Shown here in pieces: positions 1-11,244 of a DNA stretch of 64,000 bases. Both the position numbers and the translations under genes were made by a program. Source of the DNA: Bifidobacterium breve (GTDB lineage: Bacteria > Actinomycetota > Actinomycetes > Nanopelagicales > Nanopelagicaceae); NCBI GenBank assembly GCA_945889195.1, contig CAMDBB010000005.1, positions 51,075-115,074 of the forward strand, given 5' to 3'. The notes under the pieces are model-generated. The model was not told the DNA's origin. It worked only from the letters and a program-made list of their open reading frames with translations, and did no database searches. The stretch's first letter is position 1; each line of letters opens with the position of its first letter.

Positions 1-2133
1 CGCGTTCTTGGTTATCCATATGCAATCGGTGAGAAACTCACCAAAGCGCTTCCACCTTCAGTCATGGGTAAAGACATCACACTTTCAGGAATCTTTGATT
101 CGAAAGATTCACGTTACGGCGAGGCCGGCGAATTTAGACAACTCTACGAGAGCGACCCTGATTCCAAGCGGGTAGTTGATTTAGCAAAGGGTTTGGAAGG
201 ACTTAAACGCCAATGGGGAGTTCATGCTGCAGGTGTGATTCTCTCTCGTGAACCGCTGCTCGATGTAATTCCTATCCACCGTCGTGAAGCAGATGGCGCA
301 ATCATTACTCAATTCGATATGGGCGCCTGCGAATCAACGGGCCTACTTAAGATGGACTTCCTGGGGCTACGAAACCTCTCTGTTCTCGATGATGCTCTGC
401 TCAATATCAAAGCAAATCAAGGGATAGATGTAGTACTTGAAGATCTGCCACTGCACGATCAGAAAACATTCGAACTTCTATCGCGCGGTGACACTCTCGG
501 CGTCTTCCAGCTCGATGGTGGACCAATGCGCGCACTTCTACGCAGCATGGCTCCAGATTCTTTTGCCGATATCTCTGCAGTGATTGCGCTCTATCGCCCT
601 GGCCCAATGGGAGAGAATGCACATAACAACTACGCCGATCGTAAGAATGGGCGCAAGCCAGTTGAGCCGATCCACCCAGAGCTATCTGCACCGCTCAATG
701 AAATTCTCGGCGATACCTACGGCCTCATTGTTTATCAAGAGCAGGTAATGGCGATTGCGCAGAAGGTTGCTGGCTTTACCTTGGGACGCGCGGATCTACT
801 CCGTAAAGCGATGGGAAAGAAGAATAAAGAGATTCTCGATAAGGAGTACATCCCATTCGAAGCGGGCATGAAGGAGAATGGTTTCTCTGTCGCTGCCATT
901 AAGCGTCTCTGGGAAGTTCTTATTCCATTCTCTGATTACGCATTTAACCGAGCACATAGCGCGGGTTACGGCGTTGTTTCATTCTGGACCGCCTACCTCA
1001 AGGCAAATTACCCAACTGAATACATGGCGGCGCTCTTAACAAGTGTGCGCGATGATAAAGATAAATCTGCGCTCTACCTCTCTGAATGTCGTCGCATGGG
1101 AATCAAGGTCTTGCCACCTGATGTCAATGAATCTGATGCTGAGTACACACCTCGCGGAGTTGATATTCGCTTTGGTTTAGCTGCTATTCGAAACGTTGGA
1201 GAAGGAGTAGTTGCATCTATCAAGGCAGCGCGAGCGAGCAAGGGATCATTTGCCTCATTTGGAGATTTCTTAGCTAAGGTCGATGCCAATGTCTGTAATA
1301 AAAAGACGATCGAATCTTTAGTAAAGTCGGGAGCATTTGATTCGCTCTCTCATCCACGCAAGGGCTTGATGGCAATCCACCTCGAGGCGATTGACTCTGT
1401 CATTGAGACCAAGCGCGCCGAAGCAATTGGCCAATTTGATCTCTTCGGTGGCGACACTATTTCGCAAGTTGCCGGACTCGATATCGAGATTCCAAATACC
1501 GAATGGGATAAATCAACTCTTCTTACCTTTGAACGCGAGATGCTCGGACTCTACGTCTCAGATCACCCACTCTTAGGTGTTGAGCATGTGTTGCGCTCAC
1601 ATACAGATATGTCTATCTCAGAGCTCCTGGAAGATGGCCCACAAGATGGCGTTGTCACTATCGGCGGACTCATTACTGGTATTCAACGGAAAGTTTCTCG
1701 CCAAGGTGCTTCGTGGGCGGTCGTCAATGTAGAAGACCTCGAAGGTGCGATTGAAGTTCTCTTCTTCTCCAATACCTACAATCAATATGCGCTCTCACTC
1801 ACCGAAGATCGTGTAGTTGTTGTGCGAGGACGTTTCTCGCGCACTGATGAACAAGTTCGCTTCACAGCCCTTGAGATGAAGATGCCAGATATCAGCGCAA
1901 CGCCAACAGGACCTCTTCTCATCTCACTTCCTGCGAATCAAGTGACTCCGCCGGTTGTCGAGCGAATGAAAGAGATTCTCCGTTCTCATCCGGGCAAGCG
2001 CGAAGTGCATCTTCAAGTCATTGATCAGCAGAAATCAACGACGCTAAAGATTGATGCACTTGTGACATCATCACCGAGTTTGAGCGCAGATCTCAAGGCG
2101 ATCTTGGGCCCTGACTGCCTCATACGTATCTAA
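1..2133 (+). CDS. dnaE: DNA polymerase III alpha subunit, 3' part (5' end outside window)
   Basis: Replicative DNA polymerase catalytic subunit. The reading frame is open from base 1, so the ATG at 64 in the ORF track is internal. About 710 C-terminal residues are visible. They include the palm/finger region (FDMGACESTGLLKMDFLG, YRPGPM, VYQEQVMAIAQ), the FNRAHSAGYG segment, a helix-hairpin-helix/tail region, and a C-terminal OB fold (VVTIGGLITGIQRKVSRQG) typical of DnaE1. The PHP domain lies upstream of the window. The gene ends 76 bp before hisD. No frameshift is seen. Family assignment is secure; DnaE1 rather than DnaE2 follows from the complete OB/tail region. Confidence 0.96.
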   Translation, partial: RVLGYPYAIGEKLTKALPPSVMGKDITLSGIFDSKDSRYGEAGEFRQLYESDPDSKRVVDLAKGLEGLKRQWGVHAAGVILSREPLLDVIPIHRREADGAIITQFDMGACESTGLLKMDFLGLRNLSVLDDALLNIKANQGIDVVLEDLPLHDQKTFELLSRGDTLGVFQLDGGPMRALLRSMAPDSFADISAVIALYRPGPMGENAHNNYADRKNGRKPVEPIHPELSAPLNEILGDTYGLIVYQEQVMAIAQKVAGFTLGRADLLRKAMGKKNKEILDKEYIPFEAGMKENGFSVAAIKRLWEVLIPFSDYAFNRAHSAGYGVVSFWTAYLKANYPTEYMAALLTSVRDDKDKSALYLSECRRMGIKVLPPDVNESDAEYTPRGVDIRFGLAAIRNVGEGVVASIKAARASKGSFASFGDFLAKVDANVCNKKTIESLVKSGAFDSLSHPRKGLMAIHLEAIDSVIETKRAEAIGQFDLFGGDTISQVAGLDIEIPNTEWDKSTLLTFEREMLGLYVSDHPLLGVEHVLRSHTDMSISELLEDGPQDGVVTIGGLITGIQRKVSRQGASWAVVNVEDLEGAIEVLFFSNTYNQYALSLTEDRVVVVRGRFSRTDEQVRFTALEMKMPDISATPTGPLLISLPANQVTPPVVERMKEILRSHPGKREVHLQVIDQQKSTTLKIDALVTSSPSLSADLKAILGPDCLIRI

Positions 2134-2197
2134 ATAGGGCGTATCTAACTCAGCGGTAACTGAAAAAATCAGGTCTCACGGCAATCGCTGTCCAAAG

Positions 2198-2203
2198 TAG
2201 AAT
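2198..2203 (+). promoter_or_regulatory. -10 hexamer for leaderless hisD
   Basis: TAGAAT ends 6 nt before the GTG start of hisD. At normal -10 to start-site spacing, transcription would begin at or next to the G of GTG. No Shine-Dalgarno is visible upstream. This is inference from position and from recurrence of the same layout elsewhere in the window. Confidence 0.6.
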
Positions 2204-2209
2204 GCGCTT

Positions 2210-3517
2210 GTGATTCGTACCGTCGATCTGCGAGGCAAACCCCTTGATAAAGCTGGTTATCAAGAGCTGCTTCCGCGCGCCACCCTTGATGTGGCATCTG
2301 CGATGGTGGCGATCGCTCCAATTTTGCAACGAGTTAAAGCAGGTACTGAGGCAGATTTAATCGCGCTGGCAGAAGAGTTTGACGGCACAACTCCAGCATC
2401 GATTCGTATTCCGCAGAGCGCACTTGATGAGGCGCTGCGCAACCTTGATCCAAAGATCAGAGCAGCGCTTGAAAAGTCAGCGCTAAGAATTCGTAAGGTC
2501 CATGAAGATCAGCGCCGCAGCGAAAGCACCACAAAAGTTGTTGACGGCGGAACTGTCACTGAACGTTGGGTGCCGGTAGATCGCGTTGGTCTCTATGTTC
2601 CTGGAGGACGCGCGGTCTATCCAAGTAGCGTCATGATGAATGTGATACCTGCACAGATTGCACAGGTAAGTAGCATCGCAGTTGCTTCTCCTCCTCAGAA
2701 AGAGTTTGCAGGTCTGCCACACCCAACTATTTTGGCGACTTGTGCTCTCTTAGGAATCACAGAGGTATATGCCGTTGGGGGAGCGCAAGCAATCGCGCTC
2801 TTTGCTTATGGCATGAAAGATCTTTGTGCCAAGTGTGATTTGGTAACTGGCCCTGGCAATATCTATGTGGCCGCTGCTAAGCGCGCGCTCCGCGGAATTA
2901 TCGGAATCGACTCTGAGGCTGGACCTACAGAGATTGCTATTCTCGCCGATGACACAGCGATTGCCGCCGACGTTGCTACCGATTTAATCAGCCAAGCGGA
3001 GCACGATGTCATTGCTGCTGCTGTGCTCGTCACAACTTCAACGAGGCTGGCCAGCGAGGTCGAAGCTGAGCTTGAGAAGCGCGTTGCTGCAACGAAGCAC
3101 TCCGAGAGAATTCGCACTGCGCTCTCTGGTATCCAATCTGCGATTGCACTTGTTGACTCTATTGAGCAGGGTCTTGATGTTGTAAACGCATATGCCGCCG
3201 AACACCTTGAGATTCAGACTTCACAATCAGCGCTAGATGCAAAGAAGATTCGCAATGCCGGCGCAGTATTTATTGGACGTTTCTCTCCAGTATCGCTGGG
3301 TGATTACTCAGCTGGCTCTAATCACGTTCTACCAACGGGTGGTTGCGCATGCCATAGCAGCGGACTTTCTGTGCAGACTTTCTTACGAGGTCTGCATTTC
3401 ATCGAGTACAACCAAGCTGCATTTACAGAGATCCTCGAGACCGTTGTTACCTTGGCAAACTCTGAAGATCTTCCTGCTCACGGTGAAGCCATGACTGCGC
3501 GATTGGAAAATCTATGA
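2210..3517 (+). CDS. hisD: Histidinol dehydrogenase
   Basis: Catalyses the last two steps of histidine synthesis (histidinol to histidine, NAD and Zn dependent). The 435 aa are full length. Diagnostic segments are [22 protein letters not shown], the QAEHD Zn/catalytic region and SNHVLPTGG. The GTG start gives MIRTVDLRG, the usual actinobacterial N-terminus, and matches a leaderless -10 just upstream. It is the first gene of a tightly overlapped his cluster, with its stop overlapping the hisC ATG (ATGA). Confidence 0.97.
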   Translation: MIRTVDLRGKPLDKAGYQELLPRATLDVASAMVAIAPILQRVKAGTEADLIALAEEFDGTTPASIRIPQSALDEALRNLDPKIRAALEKSALRIRKVHEDQRRSESTTKVVDGGTVTERWVPVDRVGLYVPGGRAVYPSSVMMNVIPAQIAQVSSIAVASPPQKEFAGLPHPTILATCALLGITEVYAVGGAQAIALFAYGMKDLCAKCDLVTGPGNIYVAAAKRALRGIIGIDSEAGPTEIAILADDTAIAADVATDLISQAEHDVIAAAVLVTTSTRLASEVEAELEKRVAATKHSERIRTALSGIQSAIALVDSIEQGLDVVNAYAAEHLEIQTSQSALDAKKIRNAGAVFIGRFSPVSLGDYSAGSNHVLPTGGCACHSSGLSVQTFLRGLHFIEYNQAAFTEILETVVTLANSEDLPAHGEAMTARLENL

Positions 3518-4602
3518 ACCAGTGGCCAACCTGGTTGCCCCTGCGCCAAGACTTACGCGAGCTCTCTGCTTATGGTGCGCCACAAGTTCCAGCTGACGCT
3601 GTGATGAATACAAATGAGAATCCCTATCCGCTTTCGCAAGAGCTCTCTGCAGCAATCGCGGCCAGAGTGCTGGATGCAGCGAAGAACCTCAATCGCTATC
3701 CCGATCGCGACGCAACAGTTCTACGAGGCAAGTTGGCGCGGTTCATCAACTCGCTCTCTGCGACGAAGTTGACCGAAGAGAACATCTGGGCTGCTAATGG
3801 CAGCAATGAAATCATTCAATCTCTCTTCATGGCCTTCAGTAGCGGTAGCGCTCTTGGTTTCACACCTTCCTATTCGATGCACCCCTTGATTGCCAAGGTG
3901 ACAGGTGTTTCTTGGATCAATGGTTCTCGTCGCGAAGATTTCACCTTGGATTACGACTCTGCCCTGGCACAGATTCAACGCGAAAAACCAGCCCTTACCT
4001 GTATCACTACGCCCAATAATCCAACGGGTTCATCGCTTTCGATTAATGAGATTGAGAAGTTAGCTAAGGCCACGCCAGGGTTATTGGTCATCGATGAGGC
4101 CTATGCCGAATTCTCTGAAGAAACTTCCGCGGTAACTCTGATTGAGAAGTATCCACATGTGGTTGTCATTCGAACAATGAGCAAGGCCTTTGCCTTCGCT
4201 GGAGTTCGTTTAGGTTATTTAGTTGCAGATAAAGCCGTTATTGATGCGATGTATTTGGTCCGCCTTCCGTACCACCTCAGCGCGCTGACTCAAGCTGCCG
4301 GAGAAGTAGCGCTGGATTATCAAGAAGAGCTGCTAGCCAACGTTGCACGTCTGCGCGCGGACCGCGAGAAGTTAGCGCAAGAGATCGTGGCGCTTGGACT
4401 TACCGTCGTGCCGAGTGATGCCAACTTCCTCCTCTTCGGTGGATTTACTAAGCCGGCAGCGCAACTCTGGAAAGAGATGCTGGAAAGAGGAGTTCTCATC
4501 AGAGATGTGGGATTATTAGGCTACTTGCGAGTGACCATTGGCAACGAAGCCGAGAACAAGAAATTTATCGACTCACTATCGGCTTGCCTGGGAGAAAAAT
4601 GA
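3514..4602 (+). CDS. hisC: Histidinol-phosphate aminotransferase
   Basis: PLP enzyme converting imidazole-acetol phosphate to histidinol phosphate. Fold-type I aminotransferase motifs are present: [19 protein letters not shown] (PLP Asp/Tyr) and [16 protein letters not shown], with the Schiff-base lysine in SKAF. At 362 aa it is full length. The start overlaps the hisD stop by 4 bp, indicating translational coupling. HisC-type paralogues can act on other substrates, but the location between hisD and hisB settles the role. Confidence 0.96.
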   Translation: MNQWPTWLPLRQDLRELSAYGAPQVPADAVMNTNENPYPLSQELSAAIAARVLDAAKNLNRYPDRDATVLRGKLARFINSLSATKLTEENIWAANGSNEIIQSLFMAFSSGSALGFTPSYSMHPLIAKVTGVSWINGSRREDFTLDYDSALAQIQREKPALTCITTPNNPTGSSLSINEIEKLAKATPGLLVIDEAYAEFSEETSAVTLIEKYPHVVVIRTMSKAFAFAGVRLGYLVADKAVIDAMYLVRLPYHLSALTQAAGEVALDYQEELLANVARLRADREKLAQEIVALGLTVVPSDANFLLFGGFTKPAAQLWKEMLERGVLIRDVGLLGYLRVTIGNEAENKKFIDSLSACLGEK

Positions 4603-5186
4603 GCAGAACAGCACGCGTTGAACGCACAACGAAAGAATCTAGCGTTCTTGTAGAACTGAACTTAGATGGCACCGGTGAAATCTCGGTCGAAACTGGAGTT
4701 CCCTTCTTCGATCACATGATGAGCCAGTTAGGAAAGCACTCTGGCTTTAATCTCACCATTAAGACAACAGGTGATGTTGATGTTGATTCACACCATACTG
4801 TTGAAGATACCTCTCTCGCCTTTGGTCAAGCTCTCCGCGAAGCTCTAGGAGATAAAGCTGGTATTCGCCGCTTCGGTGATGCGATGGTTCCACTTGATGA
4901 AGTTCTAGTACAGGCAGCTGTAGATTTATCAGGGCGACCATATTTAGTCCATCGTCAACCAGAGATTGTCGAGCTGATCGGTACCTTCGATACAACTCTT
5001 GGAAAACATATCTGGGAATCTATTGTCGCTGAAGCCCGTATCGCTCTCCATGTGCGCGTACTTGAAGGTCGCAATGCCCACCACGTCTTCGAAGCGCAAT
5101 TTAAGGCAGTCGCACGTGCGCTGCGAGATGCCGTTGCGCTAGATAGCCGTGTTACAGGAATTCCTTCCACCAAGGGCTCTCTCTAA
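4599..5186 (+). CDS. hisB: Imidazoleglycerol-phosphate dehydratase
   Basis: Dehydrates IGP to imidazole-acetol phosphate. Monofunctional form (195 aa) without the phosphatase domain. Metal-binding His clusters are visible: [29 protein letters not shown] and [12 protein letters not shown]. The ORF track begins at a TTG at 4584; I prefer ATG 4599, which overlaps the hisC stop (ATGA) and follows a GGGAG ribosome-binding site. Confidence 0.96.
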   Translation: MSRTARVERTTKESSVLVELNLDGTGEISVETGVPFFDHMMSQLGKHSGFNLTIKTTGDVDVDSHHTVEDTSLAFGQALREALGDKAGIRRFGDAMVPLDEVLVQAAVDLSGRPYLVHRQPEIVELIGTFDTTLGKHIWESIVAEARIALHVRVLEGRNAHHVFEAQFKAVARALRDAVALDSRVTGIPSTKGSL

Positions 5187-5191
5187 CGTTC

Positions 5192-5785
5192 GTGATTGCA
5201 ATTCTTGATTACGGTTCTGGAAATCTAAGGTCGGCCCAACGCGCCTTTGAAACCTCGGGGCGTGAAGTTGTCATCACATCCGACTATGAAGTTGCGCTCA
5301 ATGCTGATGGCTTAGTAGTCCCAGGTGTTGGTGCCTTTGCCGCTTGTATGGAAGGGCTGATCACAGTGCGCGGAGATCAGATTGTGCGCGAAAGAATCGC
5401 CGCCGCTCGTCCCACGCTTGGAATATGTGTCGGAATGCAGATTCTCTTTTCGCAAGGGCTCGAGCATGGAGTGCATCCGGGAGTTGGCATCTGGGACGCC
5501 ACAGTTGAGAAGTTAGAGGCACCGATATTGCCGCATATGGGCTGGAACACTGTGAAGGCCGGAGCGGGCTCACAACTTTTCAACGGCGTTGAAGATGAAT
5601 CTTTCTACTTTGTGCATTCATACGCTGTAAAGAATCCCGTTGGCACCATTTCAACGCTTTCGAACTATGGCGAGGATTTCTTAGCTGCAGTCGAAGATGG
5701 AGCAATTGCTGCGACGCAATTTCATCCTGAAAAATCTGGAGATGCCGGCTTACACTTGATTAAGAATTGGGTACAAACGCTATGA
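5192..5785 (+). CDS. hisH: Imidazole glycerol phosphate synthase, glutaminase subunit
   Basis: Class I glutamine amidotransferase that supplies ammonia to HisF. Visible are [14 protein letters not shown] at the N-terminus, the nucleophile loop LGICVGMQ (Cys), and QFHPEKSG with the catalytic His and Glu. 197 aa, full length. The start is GTG, 5 bp after hisB. The 3' end overlaps the hisA start. Confidence 0.96.
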   Translation: MIAILDYGSGNLRSAQRAFETSGREVVITSDYEVALNADGLVVPGVGAFAACMEGLITVRGDQIVRERIAAARPTLGICVGMQILFSQGLEHGVHPGVGIWDATVEKLEAPILPHMGWNTVKAGAGSQLFNGVEDESFYFVHSYAVKNPVGTISTLSNYGEDFLAAVEDGAIAATQFHPEKSGDAGLHLIKNWVQTL

Positions 5786-6507
5786 GTTACTTAGAACTAC
5801 TTCCTGCCGTCGATGTGAAAGATGGTCGCGCTGTACGCCTAGTGCAAGGCGAACTCTCTGCTGAAACGGCATATGGCAATCCGCTAGAAGTAGCCCTCGA
5901 GTTTCAAGCAGCAGGAGCTGAGTGGTTACACCTTGTGGACCTTGATGCCGCCTTTGGTCGCGGCGAAAATAGCGCGCTCTTAGCTGAAGTTGTTGGAAAG
6001 CTCGATATTAAAGTCGAACTCTCTGGCGGAATCCGTGATGATGAATCACTGCGTCGCGCTCTGGCAACTGGCTGCACTCGCGTCAATCTAGGAACAGCCG
6101 CGCTAGAAAATCCCGAGTGGACTGCGAAGATTATTCAAGAGTATGGCGATCGCATCGCTGTTGGTCTTGATGTTCGTGGACATGTCTTAGCTGCCCGTGG
6201 TTGGACGAAAGAGGGCGGAGATCTCTTTGAAACTATTGAACGCCTAGAGCGCGATGGATGCGCACGTTATGTTGTTACAGATGTAACGAAAGATGGAACT
6301 CTGCAAGGACCGAATGTGCAACTTCTGCAGGAGGTATGTGCTGTTACCAAGAAGCCAGTTGTAGCATCGGGTGGAATTTCATCTCTTGCCGATATCGAAT
6401 CCCTCATGGCTCTTAACGCCATCGGAGTTGAAGGTGCAATCGTTGGCAAGGCTCTCTATGCCGGAGCCTTTACTGTGCAAGAGGCGCTGGAGTTAACGAA
6501 GCGATGA
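5782..6507 (+). CDS. hisA: PriA-type phosphoribosyl isomerase (HisA, probably also TrpF)
   Basis: TIM-barrel ProFAR isomerase. The sequence matches actinobacterial PriA closely ([56 protein letters not shown]). In that family PriA also does the TrpF reaction of tryptophan synthesis. No trpF is visible in the adjacent trp operon, which fits a dual role. Start chosen at ATG 5782, overlapping the hisH stop (ATGA), rather than TTG 5767 of the track. 241 aa. Bifunctionality is family knowledge plus context, not proven by sequence. Confidence 0.94.
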   Translation: MSYLELLPAVDVKDGRAVRLVQGELSAETAYGNPLEVALEFQAAGAEWLHLVDLDAAFGRGENSALLAEVVGKLDIKVELSGGIRDDESLRRALATGCTRVNLGTAALENPEWTAKIIQEYGDRIAVGLDVRGHVLAARGWTKEGGDLFETIERLERDGCARYVVTDVTKDGTLQGPNVQLLQEVCAVTKKPVVASGGISSLADIESLMALNAIGVEGAIVGKALYAGAFTVQEALELTKR

Positions 6508-7277
6508 GCCTTTCCGTTCGCATCATTCCCTGTCTTGATGTCACAGATGGTCGCGTTGTTAAGGGAGTAAATTTCACAGATCTCCGCGATGCTGGCGATC
6601 CAGTTGAGATGGCTGCCCTCTATGGACGTGAAGGCGCAGATGAACTTACCTTTCTCGATATCTCTGCAAGTGCTGCAGGGAGAGAGACAACACTTGATGT
6701 AGTTCGAAAAACTGCAGAGCAAGTCTTTATCCCTCTGACTGTGGGAGGGGGAATACGTACCGTTGAAGATGTCAATCAATTACTGCGTGCAGGTGCAGAT
6801 AAAGTCTCCATTAATACTGCAGCGCTGGCACGACCTGAGTTAATCGCTGAAATCGCCGATCGTTTTGGTTCACAAGTTCTCGTTCTCTCAGTCGATGCGC
6901 GCCGCGCACGTACTGAATCAGGATTTGAAGTAACAACACATGGTGGGCGACAGAGCGCAGGTGTAGATGCGCTTGCCTGGGTTGAGAAAGCATGTGCACT
7001 GGGTGTTGGTGAAATTCTCTTAAATTCAATGGATGCCGATGGAACTCGCGCTGGCTATGACATTGGAATGATCACCGCTGTACGTGCTGTTTCGCGAGTT
7101 CCACTCATTGCAAGTGGTGGGGCAGGAACGCTAGAAGATTTCTCTGCTGCCCTCGATGCCGGCGCAGATGCGCTCTTGGCAGCGAGCGTCTTTCACTTTG
7201 GGATTCACCGTATTCCTGATGTGAAAAAGTACTTGCAAGGCCAGGGTTATTCAGTTCGCAACGCGCAGGCTTCGTAA
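6504..7277 (+). CDS. hisF: Imidazole glycerol phosphate synthase, cyclase subunit
   Basis: TIM-barrel partner of HisH that makes IGP and AICAR. Motifs include [17 protein letters not shown] with the catalytic Asp, [35 protein letters not shown] and [11 protein letters not shown]. 257 aa, full length. ATG overlaps the hisA stop by 4 bp. Its TAA stop starts an 11-mer that carries the hisI -10. Confidence 0.97.
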   Translation: MSLSVRIIPCLDVTDGRVVKGVNFTDLRDAGDPVEMAALYGREGADELTFLDISASAAGRETTLDVVRKTAEQVFIPLTVGGGIRTVEDVNQLLRAGADKVSINTAALARPELIAEIADRFGSQVLVLSVDARRARTESGFEVTTHGGRQSAGVDALAWVEKACALGVGEILLNSMDADGTRAGYDIGMITAVRAVSRVPLIASGGAGTLEDFSAALDAGADALLAASVFHFGIHRIPDVKKYLQGQGYSVRNAQAS

Positions 7278-7285
7278 GGCAGAAT
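7275..7285 (+). promoter_or_regulatory. Stop-linked -10 for leaderless hisI (TAAGGCAGAAT)
   Basis: The hisF stop TAA opens the 11-mer TAAGGCAGAAT. Its CAGAAT ends 7 nt before the hisI ATG. The identical 11-mer, with the same TAA stop and the same 7-nt spacing, precedes rapZ. I read it as a promoter for the hisI-trp segment; start-site mapping would be needed to prove it. Confidence 0.5.
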
Positions 7286-7292
7286 AGGGTCT

Positions 7293-7637
7293 ATGAGCGG
7301 CCAACTTCCCGAAGCAATTCTTGCGCTGCTCAAAGATCCAACAACTCTGATTCCAGCGATTGCCCAAGATGCCACAAGTGGTGAAGTTTTGATGTTGGCA
7401 TATATGAATACTCAGTCTTTGGCGTTGACCATCCAGACAGGACGCGCCACCTATTGGTCGCGTAGTCGTAGCGAACTCTGGGAGAAGGGCGCCACTTCGG
7501 GAAATACGCAGATGGTTCACTCCATCTCTTTAGATTGCGATGGCGATGCCTTGTTACTGAAAGTTGAACAGAGCGGTGCTGCCTGCCATACCGGTGATCG
7601 CACCTGCTTCCATACAAATATTGGGTTGGCGCGATGA
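7293..7637 (+). CDS. hisI: Phosphoribosyl-AMP cyclohydrolase
   Basis: Opens the purine ring of PR-AMP in histidine synthesis. 114 aa, cyclohydrolase domain only, so the pyrophosphohydrolase (HisE) must be encoded elsewhere. Motifs are [27 protein letters not shown] and the Zn ligands in [20 protein letters not shown] and RTCF. The start lies 15 bp after hisF, and its stop overlaps the trpE ATG, joining the his and trp blocks. Confidence 0.96.
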   Translation: MSGQLPEAILALLKDPTTLIPAIAQDATSGEVLMLAYMNTQSLALTIQTGRATYWSRSRSELWEKGATSGNTQMVHSISLDCDGDALLLKVEQSGAACHTGDRTCFHTNIGLAR

Positions 7638-9118
7638 AGCTCGAAGAATTCCGTGAATTTGCAAAGAACCATAACGTCATCCCGGTCTACCGAAAGCTCC
7701 TCGCCGATGGCGAAACTCCGCTCAATGTCTATAAGAAGTTAGCGAAGAACCTACCTGGAACTTTCTTACTGGAATCGGCAGAACATGGGGGAGTCTGGTC
7801 ACGCTATTCATTTATCGGCGCTTATAGCCAGACAACTTTGACCGAGAAGGATGGAGCAGCCTTCTGGTTAGGCACGCCTCCAGCGGGCGTACCGGTGGAT
7901 ATGAGCCCACTCGATGCGCTCCGTAAATCTGTTTCACATTTGAAATCTCCAAAGATTGCTGGCCTTCCTACTCTGACAGGTGGCTTAGTTGGATATATGG
8001 GTTACGACTGCGTCCGCAGTCTGGAGCGGATTCCAGAGCTTGCCCAGAAAGATATTGCTCTTCCTGAAATCGCCTTTATGTTAACTAGTGATTTAGCGGT
8101 GATGGATCACGCTGAAGGAACAATCACTCTGATTGCCAACGCTATCAATTGGGATGGTTCCGACGAACGCATCGATGAGTCTTATGCAGATGCCGTATCT
8201 CGCCTTGATCGCATGCAAGCAGAACTTCTTTCACCTCTTGCTGGAGATGTCACAACTATTCCTTCGAAGAAGGCGCCCCAATTTTCTCGGAATATGACCG
8301 CTGATGAATTTATGGCAAAGGTTGAGATAGCGAAAGAGGAAATCCGAGCAGGAGAAGCTTTTCAGATTGTTTTATCGCAGAGATTTGCAATGCCATGTAC
8401 CGCTGATGCCCTCGATGTCTATCGCATGTTGCGACTCAATAATCCAAGTCCATATATGTACTTATTCCGCTTTGAAGATGGCGTTGAGATTGTCGGTTCC
8501 AGTCCAGAAGCACTTGTTAAAGTCACTGGCGATGAAGTCATGGTGCACCCAATTGCTGGCACTCGTAAACGTTCTGCCTCAGTAGAAGAAGATATTCGCC
8601 TAGGTGAAGAGCTCCTGGCAGATCCCAAGGAGCGCGCTGAGCATTTGATGTTAGTTGATTTAGGTCGCAATGATTTAGGACGCGTCTGCGCACCTGGTTC
8701 GGTGGAAGTAATCGACTTTATGCATATCGAGCGTTACTCACATGTGATGCATATTGTTTCGACTGTCATCGGAAAGTTAGATCCTTCCTCAACTCCTATT
8801 GATGCGCTCTTCTCAGTCTTTCCAGCAGGAACGCTTTCAGGAGCGCCCAAGCCACGCGCTATGGAGATCATTGAATCGCTCGAACCAACAAGACGTGGGT
8901 TGTATGGTGGTGCGATCGGATACTTTGATTTCACCGGCAACATAGATGCGTGTATTGCAATTCGAACTGCGCTCCTTCATGGCGGCACTGCATATGTACA
9001 AGCAGGGGCTGGACTTGTAGCTGACTCAGATCCAGCATCAGAAAATGAAGAGACGCTCAATAAGGCAGCTGCCGTTCTCGGCGCAATCAGCGCAGCACAC
9101 GAATTGCAGCGACCATGA
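7634..9118 (+). CDS. trpE: Anthranilate synthase component I
   Basis: Converts chorismate (with TrpG glutaminase) to anthranilate. 494 aa with no fused glutaminase domain. The N-terminal feedback-site segment LLESAEHGG is present. The chorismate-binding domain shows [48 protein letters not shown] and [19 protein letters not shown] overlaps the hisI stop (ATGA). trpG and trpD are not in the window. The 3' end overlaps the small ORF that follows. Confidence 0.96.
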   Translation: MKLEEFREFAKNHNVIPVYRKLLADGETPLNVYKKLAKNLPGTFLLESAEHGGVWSRYSFIGAYSQTTLTEKDGAAFWLGTPPAGVPVDMSPLDALRKSVSHLKSPKIAGLPTLTGGLVGYMGYDCVRSLERIPELAQKDIALPEIAFMLTSDLAVMDHAEGTITLIANAINWDGSDERIDESYADAVSRLDRMQAELLSPLAGDVTTIPSKKAPQFSRNMTADEFMAKVEIAKEEIRAGEAFQIVLSQRFAMPCTADALDVYRMLRLNNPSPYMYLFRFEDGVEIVGSSPEALVKVTGDEVMVHPIAGTRKRSASVEEDIRLGEELLADPKERAEHLMLVDLGRNDLGRVCAPGSVEVIDFMHIERYSHVMHIVSTVIGKLDPSSTPIDALFSVFPAGTLSGAPKPRAMEIIESLEPTRRGLYGGAIGYFDFTGNIDACIAIRTALLHGGTAYVQAGAGLVADSDPASENEETLNKAAAVLGAISAAHELQRP

Positions 9119-9270
9119 AGCTAGCGATCTCACTCTTCTTTGTAGCGGTCATCGCAATTTCAATAAGCCGACGTCTACGACTTTCTGCTCGCTACGAGAG
9201 GGCTCCACGCGAACTCAATACCTGGACGGCGCTCGATAAAGGTATTGATCCAACTGAGGAGACCAAGTGA
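9115..9270 (+). CDS. Small one-TM protein between trpE and trpC (51 aa)
   Basis: Too short for the ORF track. The ATG overlaps the trpE stop by 4 bp and the TGA overlaps the trpC GTG by 4 bp, so the frame is translationally coupled on both sides. The protein has one membrane segment (about residues 3-16, LAISLFFVAVIAIS), a basic stretch (RRLRLSARYER), and a tail [17 protein letters not shown]. Many actinobacteria have a larger multi-TM 'Trp operon-associated' membrane protein here. From memory its C-terminal tail resembles W-x-ALD-x-G-x-DPT, so this could be a reduced version. Function unknown. Confidence 0.75.
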   Translation: MKLAISLFFVAVIAISISRRLRLSARYERAPRELNTWTALDKGIDPTEETK

Positions 9271-10040
9271 GCGTCCTCGACTCGATTATCGAAGGCGTCC
9301 GTGAAGATTTAGCAGCGCGCCGCGGCTCCATGGGAGCTTTACATGAGCGCATTGATGCGCAAGCGCCCGCACTTGATGCTCACTCATTTCTATCGCGCAA
9401 TGAGATGAATGTAATCGCAGAGGTAAAGCGCTCATCTCCTTCCAAGGGAAACCTGGCACCCATTACAGACCCGGCAGCCCTTGCAGAGAAGTATCAAGAA
9501 GCAGGCGCTGCAGCTGTCAGTGTTCTTACTGAACAACGCAGATTTGGTGGTTCGCTAGCAGATCTTGATGCGGTGCGCTCTCGCATTGAAATACCGGTGC
9601 TGCGTAAAGATTTTATGGTTGATGAATATCAATTTCTAGAAGCGCGTGCACATGGCGCAGATATCGTCTTATTGATTGTGGCCGCGCTCTCCAAGAGCCA
9701 ATTGAAAGATTTCTATGATCTTGCTACCGAACTTGGTATGGCCTCTCTCATTGAAGTACATACGCAATCTGAGTTAGAGAGCGCTATGGATATCTCACCT
9801 CGCATTGTTGGAGTTAATTCGCGAAACCTTAAGACACTTGAAGTCAGCGCATCAGTATTTGAAGAGCTCATCCCAGCAATTCCATCCACTGTGATTCGAG
9901 TTGCCGAGTCAGGGATCTCAACCCGCGCAGATGTCGCTCAGGCGCAAAAGGCGGGGGCAACTGCGATTCTTGTCGGTGAATCCCTCGTGAAATCAGGTGA
10001 CCCTATTTCTGCAATGCGTGAACTACTAGGTCACGGGTAG
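9267..10040 (+). CDS. trpC: Indole-3-glycerol-phosphate synthase
   Basis: TIM-barrel enzyme forming indole glycerol phosphate from CdRP. Motifs are [40 protein letters not shown] (catalytic Lys), [13 protein letters not shown] and RVAESGI. 257 aa. GTG start overlapping the stop of the small membrane ORF. The stop TAG is also the first three bases of the predicted trpB -10 hexamer. Confidence 0.96.
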   Translation: MSVLDSIIEGVREDLAARRGSMGALHERIDAQAPALDAHSFLSRNEMNVIAEVKRSSPSKGNLAPITDPAALAEKYQEAGAAAVSVLTEQRRFGGSLADLDAVRSRIEIPVLRKDFMVDEYQFLEARAHGADIVLLIVAALSKSQLKDFYDLATELGMASLIEVHTQSELESAMDISPRIVGVNSRNLKTLEVSASVFEELIPAIPSTVIRVAESGISTRADVAQAQKAGATAILVGESLVKSGDPISAMRELLGHG

Positions 10041-10043
10041 GCT
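10038..10043 (+). promoter_or_regulatory. -10 hexamer for trpB made from the trpC stop codon
   Basis: TAGGCT, whose first three bases are the trpC stop codon, ends 7 nt before the trpB ATG. It is preceded by GG, as at several other predicted promoters here. It predicts an internal, leaderless trpB-trpA transcript. Inference from position and recurrence. Confidence 0.55.
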
Positions 10044-10050
10044 TTCAGCT

Positions 10051-11244
10051 ATGACAACTCTCGATGAGATTGCAGGCCACTTTGGCCAATATGGCGGGCG
10101 CTTTGTTCCAGAAGCGTTGATTGGAGCCCTTGAAGAGCTCGATGCCGCGCGCATCAAGGCGCAGACGGATCCCACATTTATCGAAGAGTTGGCAGAGCTG
10201 CATCGCACCTACACAGGTCGTCCTAGCATTCTGACTGAAGCGAAACGATTTGCAGAACATGCAGGTGGTGCACGCATTCTCTTGAAGCGCGAAGATCTCA
10301 ATCACACCGGAAGCCACAAGATCAATAATGTTCTTGGTCAAGCGCTCCTGACAAAACGTATGGGCAAGAAGCGCATCATCGCCGAAACAGGAGCTGGCCA
10401 ACATGGAGTTGCATCAGCGACTGCTGCAGCGTTGATGGGTCTTGAATGTGTTGTCTACATGGGCGAAGAAGATACAAAGCGCCAGGCGCTTAACGTAGCT
10501 CGCATGAAGTTACTTGGCGCAGAAGTAATTCCTGTAACTTCAGGTTCACGCACTCTCAAGGATGCGATTAATGAGGCGATGCGCGATTGGGTGACCAATG
10601 TTGAAACCACTCATTACATGCTCGGCACTGTTGCCGGACCGCACCCATTCCCTTCCATGGTGCGCGACTTCCATAAAATCATCGGTGAAGAATCTCGCGA
10701 ACAGGTATTGGCGCTGACTGGAAAACTTCCAACAGCAGTTCTCGCCTGTGTCGGGGGCGGATCTAATGCCATCGGAATCTTCCATCGCTTTATCTCTGAT
10801 CCTGAAGTTCGTTTAATCGGACTTGAAGCAGCAGGAGATGGCGTTGAAACTGGACGACATGCTGCAACGATTACCGGTGGAAGCCCAGGTGTGCTGCATG
10901 GAAATCGCACCTATGTTCTTCAAGATGAGAATGGTCAGACAATTGAATCTCATTCAATCTCAGCTGGACTTGATTACCCAGGTGTAGGTCCAGAACATGC
11001 TTACCTTCATGACATTGGTCGCGCTGAATATCGCGCGATTACCGATGCGCAGGCGATGCATGCATTTGCACTTCTTTGTAAGACTGAAGGAATCATTCCT
11101 GCCATCGAAACTGCTCATGCTCTCGCTGGCGCACTTCAGATTGGTAATGAGCTCGGACCTGAGGCGATATTGCTCATCAATCTATCGGGACGTGGCGATA
11201 AAGATGTTCACACTGCGGCGCAGTATTTTGGAATCCCACTGTAA
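10051..11244 (+). CDS. trpB: Tryptophan synthase beta subunit
   Basis: PLP enzyme that condenses indole with serine. 397 aa. Motifs are [25 protein letters not shown] (PLP lysine), [22 protein letters not shown] and [12 protein letters not shown]. TrpB1 type, paired with the adjacent trpA. ATG start lies 10 bp after trpC and is preceded by a -10-like TAGGCT rather than a clear ribosome-binding site. Confidence 0.97.
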   Translation: MTTLDEIAGHFGQYGGRFVPEALIGALEELDAARIKAQTDPTFIEELAELHRTYTGRPSILTEAKRFAEHAGGARILLKREDLNHTGSHKINNVLGQALLTKRMGKKRIIAETGAGQHGVASATAAALMGLECVVYMGEEDTKRQALNVARMKLLGAEVIPVTSGSRTLKDAINEAMRDWVTNVETTHYMLGTVAGPHPFPSMVRDFHKIIGEESREQVLALTGKLPTAVLACVGGGSNAIGIFHRFISDPEVRLIGLEAAGDGVETGRHAATITGGSPGVLHGNRTYVLQDENGQTIESHSISAGLDYPGVGPEHAYLHDIGRAEYRAITDAQAMHAFALLCKTEGIIPAIETAHALAGALQIGNELGPEAILLINLSGRGDKDVHTAAQYFGIPL

